Assembly (NCBI RefSeq): GCF_027286325.1
Contig: NZ_CP114588.1
Span: 992,001 to 1,056,000, forward strand
Origin: Salinivibrio kushneri
GTDB taxonomy: Bacteria; Pseudomonadota; Gammaproteobacteria; Enterobacterales; Vibrionaceae
Direction of reading: 5' to 3'
Length of the DNA: 64,000 nt
Shown here: one piece after another, positions 48,843-57,777 of the stretch
How the letters are laid out: every line of letters begins with the position of its first letter
Position numbering within the stretch: position 1 is the stretch's first letter
The notes under the pieces: model-generated
What the model saw: only the letters and a program-made list of their open reading frames with translations
Databases searched by the model: none
What the model was told of the DNA's origin: nothing
Position numbers and translations under genes: made by a program

Positions 48843-49697
48843 TTAGGTCAGGGATTCTTTATGAAAGCGTGAATCACGAATCGCTTCTTTGACACGCTTC
48901 AAGTTATCTCTAAATCCAGGCCCACGGCGAAGCGTGAAACCTGTCGCCAGCACATCGATCACCGTCATTTGCACGACACGGCTGGCCATTGGCATGTATT
49001 CATCGGTATCTTCTGGCACGTCGAGCTGAATGGTATGTGAACACACTTTATCTAGCGGCGAGTCGCGCTGGGTGATGCCAATAACAGTGGCACCGTTTTC
49101 GCGCGCTAAGTTAGCGACATCAACCAAACTTTTGGTACGCCCTGTGTGTGAAATCATCACCACCACATCACCGTCATTACAGTTAATACAGCTCATCCGT
49201 TGCATCACGATGTCGTTAAAGCACACCACTGGAATGTTAAACCGGAAGAACTTGTTTTGCGCGTCATGCGCCACCGATGCCGAGGCGCCCAGCCCGAAAA
49301 AGGCGATTTTTTTCGCTTGGGTTAGCATGTCGACTGCGCGGTTAATTTGGTGCGTGTCGATGCTGTTTTTCGCCACATCCAAACAGGCCATGGTTGACTC
49401 AAAAATCTTTGCCGTGTAAGCATCCGCACCATCGTTCTCTTCAACGTTGCGGTTCACATACGGGGTGCCGTTGGCCAAGCTTTGTGCCAAGTGAAGTTTA
49501 AAGTCCGGGAAGCCTTTGGTGTCTAGGCGACGACAAAAACGGTTAACCGTTGGCTCACTCACATCAGCCATCTTTGCCAAAGTCGCAATACTCGAGTGAA
49601 TAGCGGTTTGAGGAGAGGCGACAATGATTTCAGCAACTTTTCTTTCAGATTTGCTGAAGTTTTCAAGATTTTTTTGTATTTTTTCCAGAGTATTCAT
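48843..49697 (-). CDS. hexR: Central carbon metabolism regulator HexR
   Basis: RpiR-family repressor that senses 2-keto-3-deoxy-6-phosphogluconate and controls glycolytic, Entner-Doudoroff and gluconeogenic genes. 284 residues: helix-turn-helix at about 1-75 (TLAKMADVSEPTVNRFCRRL), SIS sugar-phosphate domain at about 120-260 with FFGLGASASVAHDAQNKFFR and ISHTGRTKSLVDVA. It is upstream of pykA and diverges from the yeeZ-like gene. A HexR-like site lies in its upstream region. Confidence 0.94.
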   Translation of the reverse strand: MNTLEKIQKNLENFSKSERKVAEIIVASPQTAIHSSIATLAKMADVSEPTVNRFCRRLDTKGFPDFKLHLAQSLANGTPYVNRNVEENDGADAYTAKIFESTMACLDVAKNSIDTHQINRAVDMLTQAKKIAFFGLGASASVAHDAQNKFFRFNIPVVCFNDIVMQRMSCINCNDGDVVVMISHTGRTKSLVDVANLARENGATVIGITQRDSPLDKVCSHTIQLDVPEDTDEYMPMASRVVQMTVIDVLATGFTLRRGPGFRDNLKRVKEAIRDSRFHKESLT

Positions 49698-49835
49698 CTG
49701 AGTTACCGCTTACGTTCAAGACCGAAGTTAAAAAACTGTCGCTCGATGGGAGCGAGCATCAATGAAGTGTTAAGTGCGTCATTCACCACGGCTTTTGACT
49801 GCCGTTTAGTAACAGATAGTCTATCGTCTCGCGGA

Positions 49836-49852
49836 TTGTAATGACATTATTA
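49836..49852 (-). promoter_or_regulatory. Candidate HexR operator
   Basis: TTGTAATGACATTATTA resembles the palindromic HexR consensus TTGTAATWWWATTACAA at about 13 of 17 positions and lies about 140 bp upstream of hexR. Autoregulation is the natural reading. The rest of the 324-bp hexR-yeeZ gap is AT-rich and shows no gene. Confidence 0.4.
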
Positions 49853-50021
49853 TGACTATCTGAGCATAAAAACTTTGTCACCATTCACGCTTTTAGTTAT
49901 TTCCTTACATAATTAAGGAATATATTTACAGCGCGAAATAAATAAATGGTCAAAAATCAGCCGAAATGGGAAGTGTTAACCATTACATTGAAAAATAATT
50001 ACGTAATCATAAGGAGCGCGT

Positions 50022-50876
50022 GTGTCAGGATTGAAAGTCGGAATTTGTGGATGTGGTTGGTTGGGTCAACCGCTGGCGTCACACCTACTTGGCGCTGGAC
50101 ACCACGTGGTGGGGACCAAACGTGAGCCAGCCTCGGCGCAAGCTTTGAGCGAGACGCTGGCGACCACCGTGGTGCCGTTTGATGTGATGTCGCCAGATTA
50201 CCATCAGGCTGCCCCATTGCTTGAGGCTGACATCGTGGTGATCAATATCGCGGCGGGGCGTCGCCACGCCGATTTTGATTTATACCGCGATGCCATGTGC
50301 GCGTTTATCGACCGCCTGGCCCAAGCAGGTGTTGAGCATGTGCTCTTTATCAGCACCACCTCTGTATACGGGGAGCTTCAAGGGCAGGTGACCGAGCACA
50401 CTGCGACCGCCGCCACCACGGCGTCAGGCAAAGCACACGAACATATCGAAGCGCATCTGCGCGAAACGTATGGAGAGAAAGGAACAATCATGCGGCTCGC
50501 GGGGTTGATTGGCGGTACGCGTCATCCTTCAACCATGCTCGCGGGTCGACAAGGCTTATCAGGCGGCAATGAGCCGGTAAACTTGATCCACCGCAGTGAC
50601 GTGATGGCGGCGATCAGTGCGATTATTCATCAGCGTCAATGGGGTCATACCTTTCATCTGTGCGCGGAACTACACCCAGCGAAAAGTGTGTACTACGGCT
50701 GGGCAGCGCGTGAAATGGGTTTGACACCGCCTGAGTATCAGCCAAGTGCTGGCGATGGTAAATGGATTGATGCCTCGCAGACGCTGGCGCAACTAGGGCT
50801 GAACTTACGCTATGCCTCACCGTATCAAATGATCGCCGACGGTCAGGTGACTTCGGACGACCCGGCCCCAAAATAA
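50022..50876 (+). CDS. YeeZ-type NAD(P)-dependent epimerase/reductase
   Basis: 284-residue extended short-chain dehydrogenase. The nucleotide-binding motif is GICGCGWLGQPLA near 8-20, an atypical GxGxxG; HVLFISTTSVYGELQGQVTE near 107-126 carries the Ser and Tyr of the active site, with a diverged YxxxK. E. coli YeeZ (274) is the closest named relative; its substrate is unknown. The start is a GTG at 50022 with AAGGAG five bases upstream. Its stop codon overlaps the 3' end of a candidate small RNA on the opposite strand. Confidence 0.85.
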   Translation: MSGLKVGICGCGWLGQPLASHLLGAGHHVVGTKREPASAQALSETLATTVVPFDVMSPDYHQAAPLLEADIVVINIAAGRRHADFDLYRDAMCAFIDRLAQAGVEHVLFISTTSVYGELQGQVTEHTATAATTASGKAHEHIEAHLRETYGEKGTIMRLAGLIGGTRHPSTMLAGRQGLSGGNEPVNLIHRSDVMAAISAIIHQRQWGHTFHLCAELHPAKSVYYGWAAREMGLTPPEYQPSAGDGKWIDASQTLAQLGLNLRYASPYQMIADGQVTSDDPAPK

Positions 50877-51053
50877 AAAAAGCCCACACAAGGTGGGCAA
50901 AAATAAAGGTAGAGACAAACAAACTCTAAAGTAAGTAGAAAAAGCAGCAGCAGGTCGGAAAGAAAGATGAATCATGCTCCCTCACGTTCTGAGGGGGATA
51001 AGGCATTTCTTACCGATGCACCCATTAGGACTGGGCGAATTTAAAGAAGTTCC
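50875..51053 (-). ncRNA. Candidate small RNA A (minus strand)
   Basis: The minus strand ends in a textbook terminator: GCCCAC/GTGGGC with a five-base loop and seven T residues (50875-50898). The plus strand has no T tract there, so the signal belongs to minus-strand transcription. DUF2339 upstream already has its own hairpin at 51119-51141. A promoter-like TTGAAT (51086-51081), 16-base spacer and TTTAAT (51064-51059) would start an RNA near 51053, about 180 nt long. A CCCTC/GAGGG hairpin (about 50980-50997) and unstructured pyrimidine-rich CTGCTTTTTCTA follow. Similar elements recur in locus B at 54022. Confidence 0.4.
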
Positions 51054-51118
51054 TACAAATTAAAAAAAGTCGCGATTTTTATTCAATAGGCGACACAGGT
51101 GTGATGTTTGTCTCATAA

Positions 51119-51141
51119 ATGGCGGCAATTTATGCCGCCAT
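51119..51141 (-). terminator. Hairpin after the DUF2339 gene
   Basis: Perfect nine-base stem ATGGCGGCA/TGCCGCCAT with a five-base loop, followed on the minus strand by a short T tract (TTTATG). Confidence 0.7.
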
Positions 51142-51192
51142 CTCACTCTATTGCAACACAGGTTGGTGGCCTGGCGTGTCACCGACGTCGGA

Positions 51193-53913
51193 CTAGGCGG
51201 CCCATTGCCGTTGCTTGAGCCATTGGAACAATCCACCCAACGCCACCAAGCAAAGCCCAAGGCCAATAAAGGACAATGCTCGCATCAGTCCCTCTAAGCT
51301 TGCCATATCAACCAGGAACACTTTCAGGATCACTAGCGCCAACACCGCCATTGCGCCCTGCTGCATGCGTACCGATTGCTGCCAGTAGCCACCGAGCAAG
51401 CTCAAACTCCCTATTGCCAACCATACTAATGAGTAGGTATACAGCTCTGCATGTGAGGTTAGTTGTGCCAGGGCAATGGTATCGCCTTGCCAAGCCTGAC
51501 GGATCAAACCGTTAACCAGCAAAAAACCAAACACCGCGGCACAGGTGCTGGCCGCTGTTTGCACTCGGGCTTTTGGCACGGGGAGCGATGGATACCCCCA
51601 TTTCGCCAACCACACGCAAGCCAGTAAGGGAACACCCCACCAAGGCCAGAGCAAACTGGTAAGTGGCGAGTCTCCAATCGAGACCGTCTCAATGTAAGGA
51701 TTATGCTCGAAAAAGAGAACAAACTGGATGAGTGTACTTAAGGTTAAGAGGGCGATCCCTCCGATACGGTACAAAAACGCGAACGTCTGCGCGGCGCGAG
51801 CACGATAAAGATACACACACGCCAATAATAACCAGTTCATGCTCATGACCACTGCGCCCGAAACCGAGTGCATCACGCTGGTCAGTCCTTGAAGATCACA
51901 GAGCCACAGTGATGCACTGGTTAGCCACAGCGCAGCGAGTTGCAGTTGCGCGCCAGTGAGCCAAGCGGGCAGTGTGTGGTTTTGTACCCAGCGCTGACCA
52001 ACATAAATCAACAGCCCAAGCGACGGATAAAGCCATAACGTGTCTGGCAGTGATGTCATATGATGGGTGGCGAGCAATAACAAGGTCGCGCGTGCGAGCA
52101 CCACGCTGATCAGTGCTTTGATCACCCAATTGGCGAGCGCTATCCGGTATTGATGGGTAAGCCAAAGCATCATCACGGCTTGCGCGGTCAACGCCAAGGT
52201 TAGGGCGTAATCGCTCAGCAGCAACGTTAACGCGAGCGCCAGGTGGGCATTGACGCCACACCACAGGCTCAATCGTGCCAGAACATGGGCCTGATCGTTA
52301 CCTTTAAAATGACGCGTATAGGCCGCTAACACCGCGCCACCACCGGCGAGGCAAGCTGCCCATAACGATGCGCTAGAGGCGTACGCAAGCGTTCCCCCCC
52401 AAAACGCGCCTGTGACCATTGCGTTGAGGCTCACCATAAAGGGCGTGGCCAGGCACGCTAGCCAGATAAAATGGATACGTTGTGGTGACCGTTTACCTAG
52501 GGCTAAGCCATAGAGCAGGGTAATGACACCCATCCCCAAGCCAACCTGTTGGGCAAGCGGGTCGCGGGCAAGATCACCGAACCATAACCAGAGAGCGACC
52601 CAAGCTAAGCCCAGCACCGGCCACGCATCCCAGCGAGCGGAGAAAAGCGGCGCGAGATAAAGCCATGCCACCAACGCGGCCACCAATGGCACCCCGACCG
52701 TGAGCGGTAAAGAAAACGCTGCGGTGGAGGCAATAAACATAATCGCCAGCATCAGCCAAGTGTCGAGTGCGTGATGGTGCCAAGTTCGAATATCGACAAG
52801 GGTACGCCAAGACAGTGGCGCATCAGATGTTGGTTTAAGCAACCAACCTAATTTGGGTACGGCAATCAGCACGTAGACCGAGCCGACAGCAAACCCGGTG
52901 ACGATAAGCAATGGCACCGAAAAATGGGCAAAAGCAAACAGCCAAGCAAGGTGCATCCCCCACAAGCTATACCATAGCCATCGGCGCTCGACGCGCTGAG
53001 CCACATAGGTGATGGCGGCAGCGACGAGTAAGAAATAACAGGCGAGCAACTCGTAGCTGGGGGTGGCACTGGTAGAGAACAATGGCGCGCCATACGCACC
53101 GATGAGCCCGACCACGGTCAGTAACGGACCAAATCTAAGCCCGTAGAAGGTCGCAGCGAGTGAGATCAGCGCCAGCATCACAACGGCCACTGGCTCGGAA
53201 ATAAACTGATAGGGCGTCGCTGCCATCAAGGTCAGGCCAAACAAGCTGATAAAGCCCGCACTCGCAATGGCCGCGGGGACATAGCTCGGCCAATCAATTT
53301 GCGTATAACGGCGCAACTTATCGTGCAGCCATTCACTGCCAATAATTAAGCCGACGCCAAACAGCGCTCCCAAGCCAAGACGGGCCAGAGGAGGAAAATA
53401 ACCTTCGCTGATCAGATAGGAAACTAAGAAAAGTCCGCCGAGGGTAAAAATACCGGCGCCACTCCAAACCAGCCACTGTTGTTTCGCGCGTTCAAGCCAA
53501 GCGAGACGATGACGGTTATCGCCTGATGGTTGCGCGTCAGAGGCAGTATGGGCAGCGTTGATGGCGACCGGCTCTGCATCACTGGGCTCTGTGTTAGATG
53601 GCGCATGCCGGGTCGATGTGGTGAGCGCTTCCTGCGTTAATGGGTGGCTATCACTCGATAGCATAGCAGCGTCTGTATCGCGGCCAGACTCAGCCGGCTC
53701 CGTATCAGCTTCAGCCGTGTGGTTGGCATGAGTAGACGTCGGCATCGCGTCAGCGTGCGCGGCCATTTGCGATTGTAACTGGGAAAGGGTATGGCGCACC
53801 TCCGAGAGCTCTCGGTTGAGTGCGTTAACTTTGAATAGGGCCGAGAGGCCACAAATGCCACCAATGAGCATCACCAAACTGGCGACAAACACCAAGAGGA
53901 GTAAGGATTCCAT
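51193..53913 (-). CDS. Large DUF2339 polytopic membrane protein
   Basis: 906 residues. An N-terminal helix (about 3-28) is followed by a short coiled coil (NRELSEVRHTLSQLQSQM) and a low-complexity Thr/Ala/Glu/Asp-rich linker to about 140. From there to the C-terminus the protein is almost continuous hydrophobic helices, probably more than twenty, with few charged loops. This architecture is that of DUF2339 membrane proteins, which have no established function. The last residues (WLKQRQWAA) are basic. Ribosome site weak. The gene stands alone, flanked on both sides by the candidate RNA loci A and B. Confidence 0.82.
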   Translation of the reverse strand: MESLLLLVFVASLVMLIGGICGLSALFKVNALNRELSEVRHTLSQLQSQMAAHADAMPTSTHANHTAEADTEPAESGRDTDAAMLSSDSHPLTQEALTTSTRHAPSNTEPSDAEPVAINAAHTASDAQPSGDNRHRLAWLERAKQQWLVWSGAGIFTLGGLFLVSYLISEGYFPPLARLGLGALFGVGLIIGSEWLHDKLRRYTQIDWPSYVPAAIASAGFISLFGLTLMAATPYQFISEPVAVVMLALISLAATFYGLRFGPLLTVVGLIGAYGAPLFSTSATPSYELLACYFLLVAAAITYVAQRVERRWLWYSLWGMHLAWLFAFAHFSVPLLIVTGFAVGSVYVLIAVPKLGWLLKPTSDAPLSWRTLVDIRTWHHHALDTWLMLAIMFIASTAAFSLPLTVGVPLVAALVAWLYLAPLFSARWDAWPVLGLAWVALWLWFGDLARDPLAQQVGLGMGVITLLYGLALGKRSPQRIHFIWLACLATPFMVSLNAMVTGAFWGGTLAYASSASLWAACLAGGGAVLAAYTRHFKGNDQAHVLARLSLWCGVNAHLALALTLLLSDYALTLALTAQAVMMLWLTHQYRIALANWVIKALISVVLARATLLLLATHHMTSLPDTLWLYPSLGLLIYVGQRWVQNHTLPAWLTGAQLQLAALWLTSASLWLCDLQGLTSVMHSVSGAVVMSMNWLLLACVYLYRARAAQTFAFLYRIGGIALLTLSTLIQFVLFFEHNPYIETVSIGDSPLTSLLWPWWGVPLLACVWLAKWGYPSLPVPKARVQTAASTCAAVFGFLLVNGLIRQAWQGDTIALAQLTSHAELYTYSLVWLAIGSLSLLGGYWQQSVRMQQGAMAVLALVILKVFLVDMASLEGLMRALSFIGLGLCLVALGGLFQWLKQRQWAA

Positions 53914-54021
53914 ATCGCGTAATCAAGCCCGTTGTCACTAAATGCGTGCACACTGTACAGCGAGGCAGAATGAATTGGCGTAATGGCGACAAGAAAAGTC
54001 AAAACTTGGGAGCAAGTGCAT

Positions 54022-54120
54022 AAAAAAGCCCACAAGCAAGTGGCGAGTGGGCATAGAAGAAAAGTCTTCTAGAAAAAGCAGTGGCACAAGGTGTGACTAC
54101 CAGAAATGCGAATGGGTTCC
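54022..54120 (-). ncRNA. Candidate small RNA B (minus strand)
   Basis: Ends on the minus strand with GCCCAC/GTGGGC and six T residues (54022-54052), the same terminator arms as locus A. Upstream it shares CTGCTTTTTCTA with A, and further upstream a CTTTTTTT run and TTGAATAAAAAT. No clear -10 box was found, so the 5' end is uncertain and could lie as far up as about 54190. An AGAAGA/TCTTCT hairpin (54055-54070) precedes the terminator. The remainder of the 498-bp gap to the TetR gene shows no protein gene. Confidence 0.33.
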
Positions 54121-54379
54121 CACTTTTGTTCAAAAAAAGCGCAGCCATGGCTGGGGCAGTGCCTGAGCGGGTTGCTTAGCCATTTTTATTCAACGCGTTA
54201 CATAGTCAGCCAAGCGTGCAAAACGTCATCATTATTTACCAAACAATATACGGTCACTCTGCAAACGCTGGTGTAAAGCCACCCGATGTCTGTCTCGGTG
54301 AAATCACTCAATAATGTGATGTTACTCATGCGATGCGTGTGTGTTTCAGGCTTGTTAAAATTCATGTCTGGGTATAAAG

Positions 54380-54395
54380 TTAAACAAGCGTTTAA
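54380..54395. promoter_or_regulatory. PsrA-type operator upstream of the TetR gene
   Basis: TTAAACAAGCGTTTAA has perfect six-base arms TTAAAC/GTTTAA around AAGC and contains the PsrA core AAAC-N4-GTTT. It lies 17 bp before the ATG at 54412, where bound regulator would block transcription. Confidence 0.65.
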
Positions 54396-54411
54396 TACAG
54401 GTGAATGAACA

Positions 54412-55098
54412 ATGGCAGGACGAGGCGACACCAAAGCAAAAATTCTGGATGCCGCGGAGCAGCTCTTCGCCGAGCACGGGTTTAAAGAAACGTCATTACG
54501 CACGATTACCAGCAAGGCTGGCGTCAACCTTGCCTCAGTGAACTATCACTTTGGCGACAAAAAGTCACTGGTGCGGGCGGTGCTCGGACGCTACCTCGAA
54601 GCGTTTATGCCAGCGCTCGGTGAGCAGCTACAAGCGCTCTTAGTACGACCAGATTGCACGATGGAGCAAGTATTCTCATGCGCAAAACAGCCAGTACTTG
54701 CGCTTGACGCGTATCGGCCACATGGCGCAGCCACCTTTATGCAGCTGATTGGCCGCGGTTATACCGATGTACAAGGCCATTTACGTTGGTTTATCACCAC
54801 CCGTTACGAACACGTACTGTCGCTGTTTAACCAAGCGGTGCGCAAAGCCAGCCCCGCACTGACGTCTGAGGCGGTGTTTTGGCATTTACACTTCACCCTC
54901 GGGGCGGCGATTTTCACCATGGCGTCTAGCGAAGCGTTGCGTGATATTGCCGAAAACGATTTTGGTCGCACCCTCGATACCGAAGCGATCGTTGACCGCT
55001 TAATTCCGTATCTAGCAGCAGGGATGAACGCCAAGCCAGCAGCAATGGCACAGCAGGGGCAAGTGCTCGCCTTCGCGACGGAGTCACAAGCGGAGTAG
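54412..55098 (+). CDS. psrA: TetR family regulator, PsrA-like
   Basis: 228-residue TetR-family repressor. N-terminal helix-turn-helix at about 8-55 (TKAKILDAAEQLFAEHGFKETSLRTITSKAGVNLASVNYHFGDK split over the standard helices); ligand-binding domain to about 210. Likeness to PsrA, the fatty-acid-sensing repressor of beta-oxidation genes in Pseudomonas and Shewanella, is supported by the palindrome 17 bp upstream and the fadE gene 166 bp downstream. PsrA regulates itself in those genera. The exact effector, probably a long-chain fatty acid or acyl-CoA, is inferred. Confidence 0.78.
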   Translation: MAGRGDTKAKILDAAEQLFAEHGFKETSLRTITSKAGVNLASVNYHFGDKKSLVRAVLGRYLEAFMPALGEQLQALLVRPDCTMEQVFSCAKQPVLALDAYRPHGAATFMQLIGRGYTDVQGHLRWFITTRYEHVLSLFNQAVRKASPALTSEAVFWHLHFTLGAAIFTMASSEALRDIAENDFGRTLDTEAIVDRLIPYLAAGMNAKPAAMAQQGQVLAFATESQAE

Positions 55099-55264
55099 GG
55101 CAATCAAAACACATCAAGCGAGGATGCGGTGCGTCCCGCTTATTTGAACCACTCAGCGCAGCGACAGGTGTATCACGGTGCGTGAGGTGCAATGTAAAAA
55201 CCCGTTCTGGTCGCACAATAACAGTAAAAAGAGTGCAACCATGATCAACAAAAGGACCTGAATC

Positions 55265-57565
55265 ATGAGCTCTCAAACTTCATTACGTCGTTCACTGGTT
55301 AGTGATAAAGCGTTTACTTTCTTCAAAAAAGTGCTGCCACCGTTGTCCGCCACTGAGCGTGAAGCGATGGAAGCCGGCAGTGTGTGGTGGGACGGTGAAC
55401 TGTTTTCCGGATCGCCAAACTGGAAGACGTTGCACCAGTATGGTAAGCCAACACTCACAGCGGAAGAGCAATCGTTTATCGACAACCAGCTAGAAACCCT
55501 CCTGGCGATGTTGGACGATTTTAAAATTGTCCAAGAGCAGAAAGATCTGCCGGAAGAAGTCTGGGATTACCTGAAAAAAGAGCGCTTTTTCTCGCTGATC
55601 ATTCCCAAAGAATACGGTGGCCTCGCGTTCTCGGCGCTGGCCAACTCTACCATCGTATCGCGCATTGCCACCCGTAGCTTAAGTGCCGCGGTGACGGTGA
55701 TGGTACCTAATTCATTAGGGCCGGGTGAACTGCTGACCCATTATGGTACTCAAGACCAGCGCGATTATTGGCTGCCACGCTTGGCCGATGGCCGTGAAGT
55801 GCCGTGCTTTGGCTTAACCGGCCCAGAAGCCGGCTCCGATGCTGGCAGTATTCCAGACCGTGGCGTGGTGTGCATGGGTGAGCACAATGGTGAACAAGTG
55901 CTGGGGATCCGCCTAAGCTGGAACAAACGTTATATTACACTGGCACCTGTGGCGACCGTGGTGGGCTTGGCGTTTAAACTGGGCGATCCAGACGGTCTGC
56001 TGGGGGACAAAAAAGAGCTTGGCATCACCTGTGCCCTGGTTCCCGCAGAACACCCTGGCGTTGAAATTGGCGATCGCCACAATCCGCTCAACATGGCATT
56101 TATGAACGGCACCACCAAGGGTGAAGACGTCTTTATTCCGATTGATTGGGTTATCGGGGGTAAAGACTACGTTGGCCGCGGTTGGCGCATGCTGGTGGAG
56201 TGTCTGTCAGCGGGGCGCGGGATTTCGTTGCCCGCACTGGGGACGGCAGTAGGGCATCTCGCCACCCGTACCACAGGCGCTTACAGTTATGTGCGCAAAC
56301 AGTTTGGTATGCACATTGGCCGCTTTGAAGGGGTAGCAGAAGCCCTAGGCCGCATGGGCGGGTTGAATTACTTAATTGAATCGACTCGCACCCTGACTAC
56401 CACCGCGCTTGATCAGGGAGAAAAACCGGCGATCATCACCGCGATTTCCAAATACCACATGACCGAAATTGCGCGCACCATCTTGAATGATTCGATGGAC
56501 GTACACGCGGGTCGTGCGATTCAGTTAGGGCCCCTAAACTACATTGGCCATCATTACTTTGGTATTCCGGTGGCAATCACCGTGGAAGGCGCGAACATTC
56601 TTACCCGCAACCTAATGATCTTTGGTCAGGGGGCGACCCGTTGCCATCCTTACGTGCTTAAAGAGATGGAAGCGGCGGCGAACCCAGACCAAGAGGCCGG
56701 TGCCCAAGCGTTTGATAAATTGCTGTTTAAACATATTGGCCATGCCACCAAAAACAGCGTGATGGGGCTGGTTAACGCGCTGACCGGATCGCTGACCAAC
56801 CGCGCGCCGGTGAGTGGCGAGACGGCCAAATACTATCGTCACCTTACCCGCATGAGTCGTGCACTGGCGGTGACCACCGATGTCGCGATGTTGTCTCTTG
56901 GCGGTGAGCTGAAACGCCGAGAAATGCTATCCGCGCGTCTGGGGGATGTTCTCAGCCACCTTTATATGGCGTCGGCAACGTTGAAGCGCTACGAAGATGA
57001 AGGCCGCCCGAGCCAAGATCTGCCGATGGTGCACTATGCGCTGCAATATTGCCTAGCCCAGTGTGCCAAAGCGTTTGATGGCGCCTTTAATAACTTCCCT
57101 GCCAAAGGGGTGGGCCGCAGCCTACGGGTGCTCTTGTTCCCGCTCGGCATGCACTACAAAATGCCCTCTGACAAACTGCTTAATCAGATTGCCGAGCAGT
57201 TAATGACACCGAGCGTAGAGCGTGACCGTTGGACGCACTTATGCTATGTGGGCGATAAAGCCGACGATCCGGTGGCGGTGATGGAGCGTGCGTTTACTGC
57301 GATGTGGGCGTGTCGTGACACCGAAAAAGCCCTGATCAAAGCGGTGAAAGCCAAGCAGATTGATGGCAAAGCCAGCTTGGCGGATCGCTCGCAACAAGCG
57401 GTTGAGCAAAACCTCATTACTGCCGAAGCGCGTGACAAACTGCTAGAGGCTGATGCGCTGCGTGCTTATGCGGTACAAGTGGATGACTTTAAAGCCGAAT
57501 GGTTTACCTCCAGCCAGCTAGAAGGCGGTGCCATTGCCAAGCCCAATCCAAGCAAAGCGGCTTAA
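55265..57565 (+). CDS. fadE: Acyl-CoA dehydrogenase FadE
   Basis: FAD enzyme of the first oxidation step of fatty acid beta-oxidation. 766 residues with the dehydrogenase core at about 80-450 (GLTGPEAGSDAG, NGTTKGEDVFIP, RTILNDSMDVHAGRAIQLGP) and the catalytic glutamate in TVEGANILTRN; a FadE-specific C-terminal region of about 280 residues follows. It lacks the N-terminal membrane helices of E. coli FadE (814 residues), so it is the short form. GGACC precedes the ATG. CTGGTCGCAC at 55207-55216 partly resembles a FadR half-site. The PsrA-like gene is directly upstream; a terminator follows. Confidence 0.93.
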   Translation: MSSQTSLRRSLVSDKAFTFFKKVLPPLSATEREAMEAGSVWWDGELFSGSPNWKTLHQYGKPTLTAEEQSFIDNQLETLLAMLDDFKIVQEQKDLPEEVWDYLKKERFFSLIIPKEYGGLAFSALANSTIVSRIATRSLSAAVTVMVPNSLGPGELLTHYGTQDQRDYWLPRLADGREVPCFGLTGPEAGSDAGSIPDRGVVCMGEHNGEQVLGIRLSWNKRYITLAPVATVVGLAFKLGDPDGLLGDKKELGITCALVPAEHPGVEIGDRHNPLNMAFMNGTTKGEDVFIPIDWVIGGKDYVGRGWRMLVECLSAGRGISLPALGTAVGHLATRTTGAYSYVRKQFGMHIGRFEGVAEALGRMGGLNYLIESTRTLTTTALDQGEKPAIITAISKYHMTEIARTILNDSMDVHAGRAIQLGPLNYIGHHYFGIPVAITVEGANILTRNLMIFGQGATRCHPYVLKEMEAAANPDQEAGAQAFDKLLFKHIGHATKNSVMGLVNALTGSLTNRAPVSGETAKYYRHLTRMSRALAVTTDVAMLSLGGELKRREMLSARLGDVLSHLYMASATLKRYEDEGRPSQDLPMVHYALQYCLAQCAKAFDGAFNNFPAKGVGRSLRVLLFPLGMHYKMPSDKLLNQIAEQLMTPSVERDRWTHLCYVGDKADDPVAVMERAFTAMWACRDTEKALIKAVKAKQIDGKASLADRSQQAVEQNLITAEARDKLLEADALRAYAVQVDDFKAEWFTSSQLEGGAIAKPNPSKAA

Positions 57566-57586
57566 AGGTCGATAACTTGCGCGAAA

Positions 57587-57616
57587 AAGCGTCTGCATCT
57601 CGCAGGCGCTTTTTTT
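57587..57616 (+). terminator. Rho-independent terminator after fadE
   Basis: Stem AAGCGTCTGC/GCAGGCGCTT (one G-U pair) with a five-base loop and seven T residues. Confidence 0.93.
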
Positions 57617-57777
57617 ATTGGCGCTGACAATTGGGCCACAATGCTGAGATCTTGCCCACTATTCTTGCCTGCAACACCTCCAACCACTGGGTATTTTTGC
57701 CCTTTTTCCGTAAAAGGGGATGCATAGGCAGGCGTTAGTATTTATCCTTAGCCTCAATTTTGTGAGGGACGTTGAAT

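Noticed and set aside
54198..54527. 109-codon reverse frame over the start of the TetR gene
   Set aside because: It overlaps the PsrA operator and the helix-turn-helix coding part of the TetR gene; composition is that of a shadow frame.
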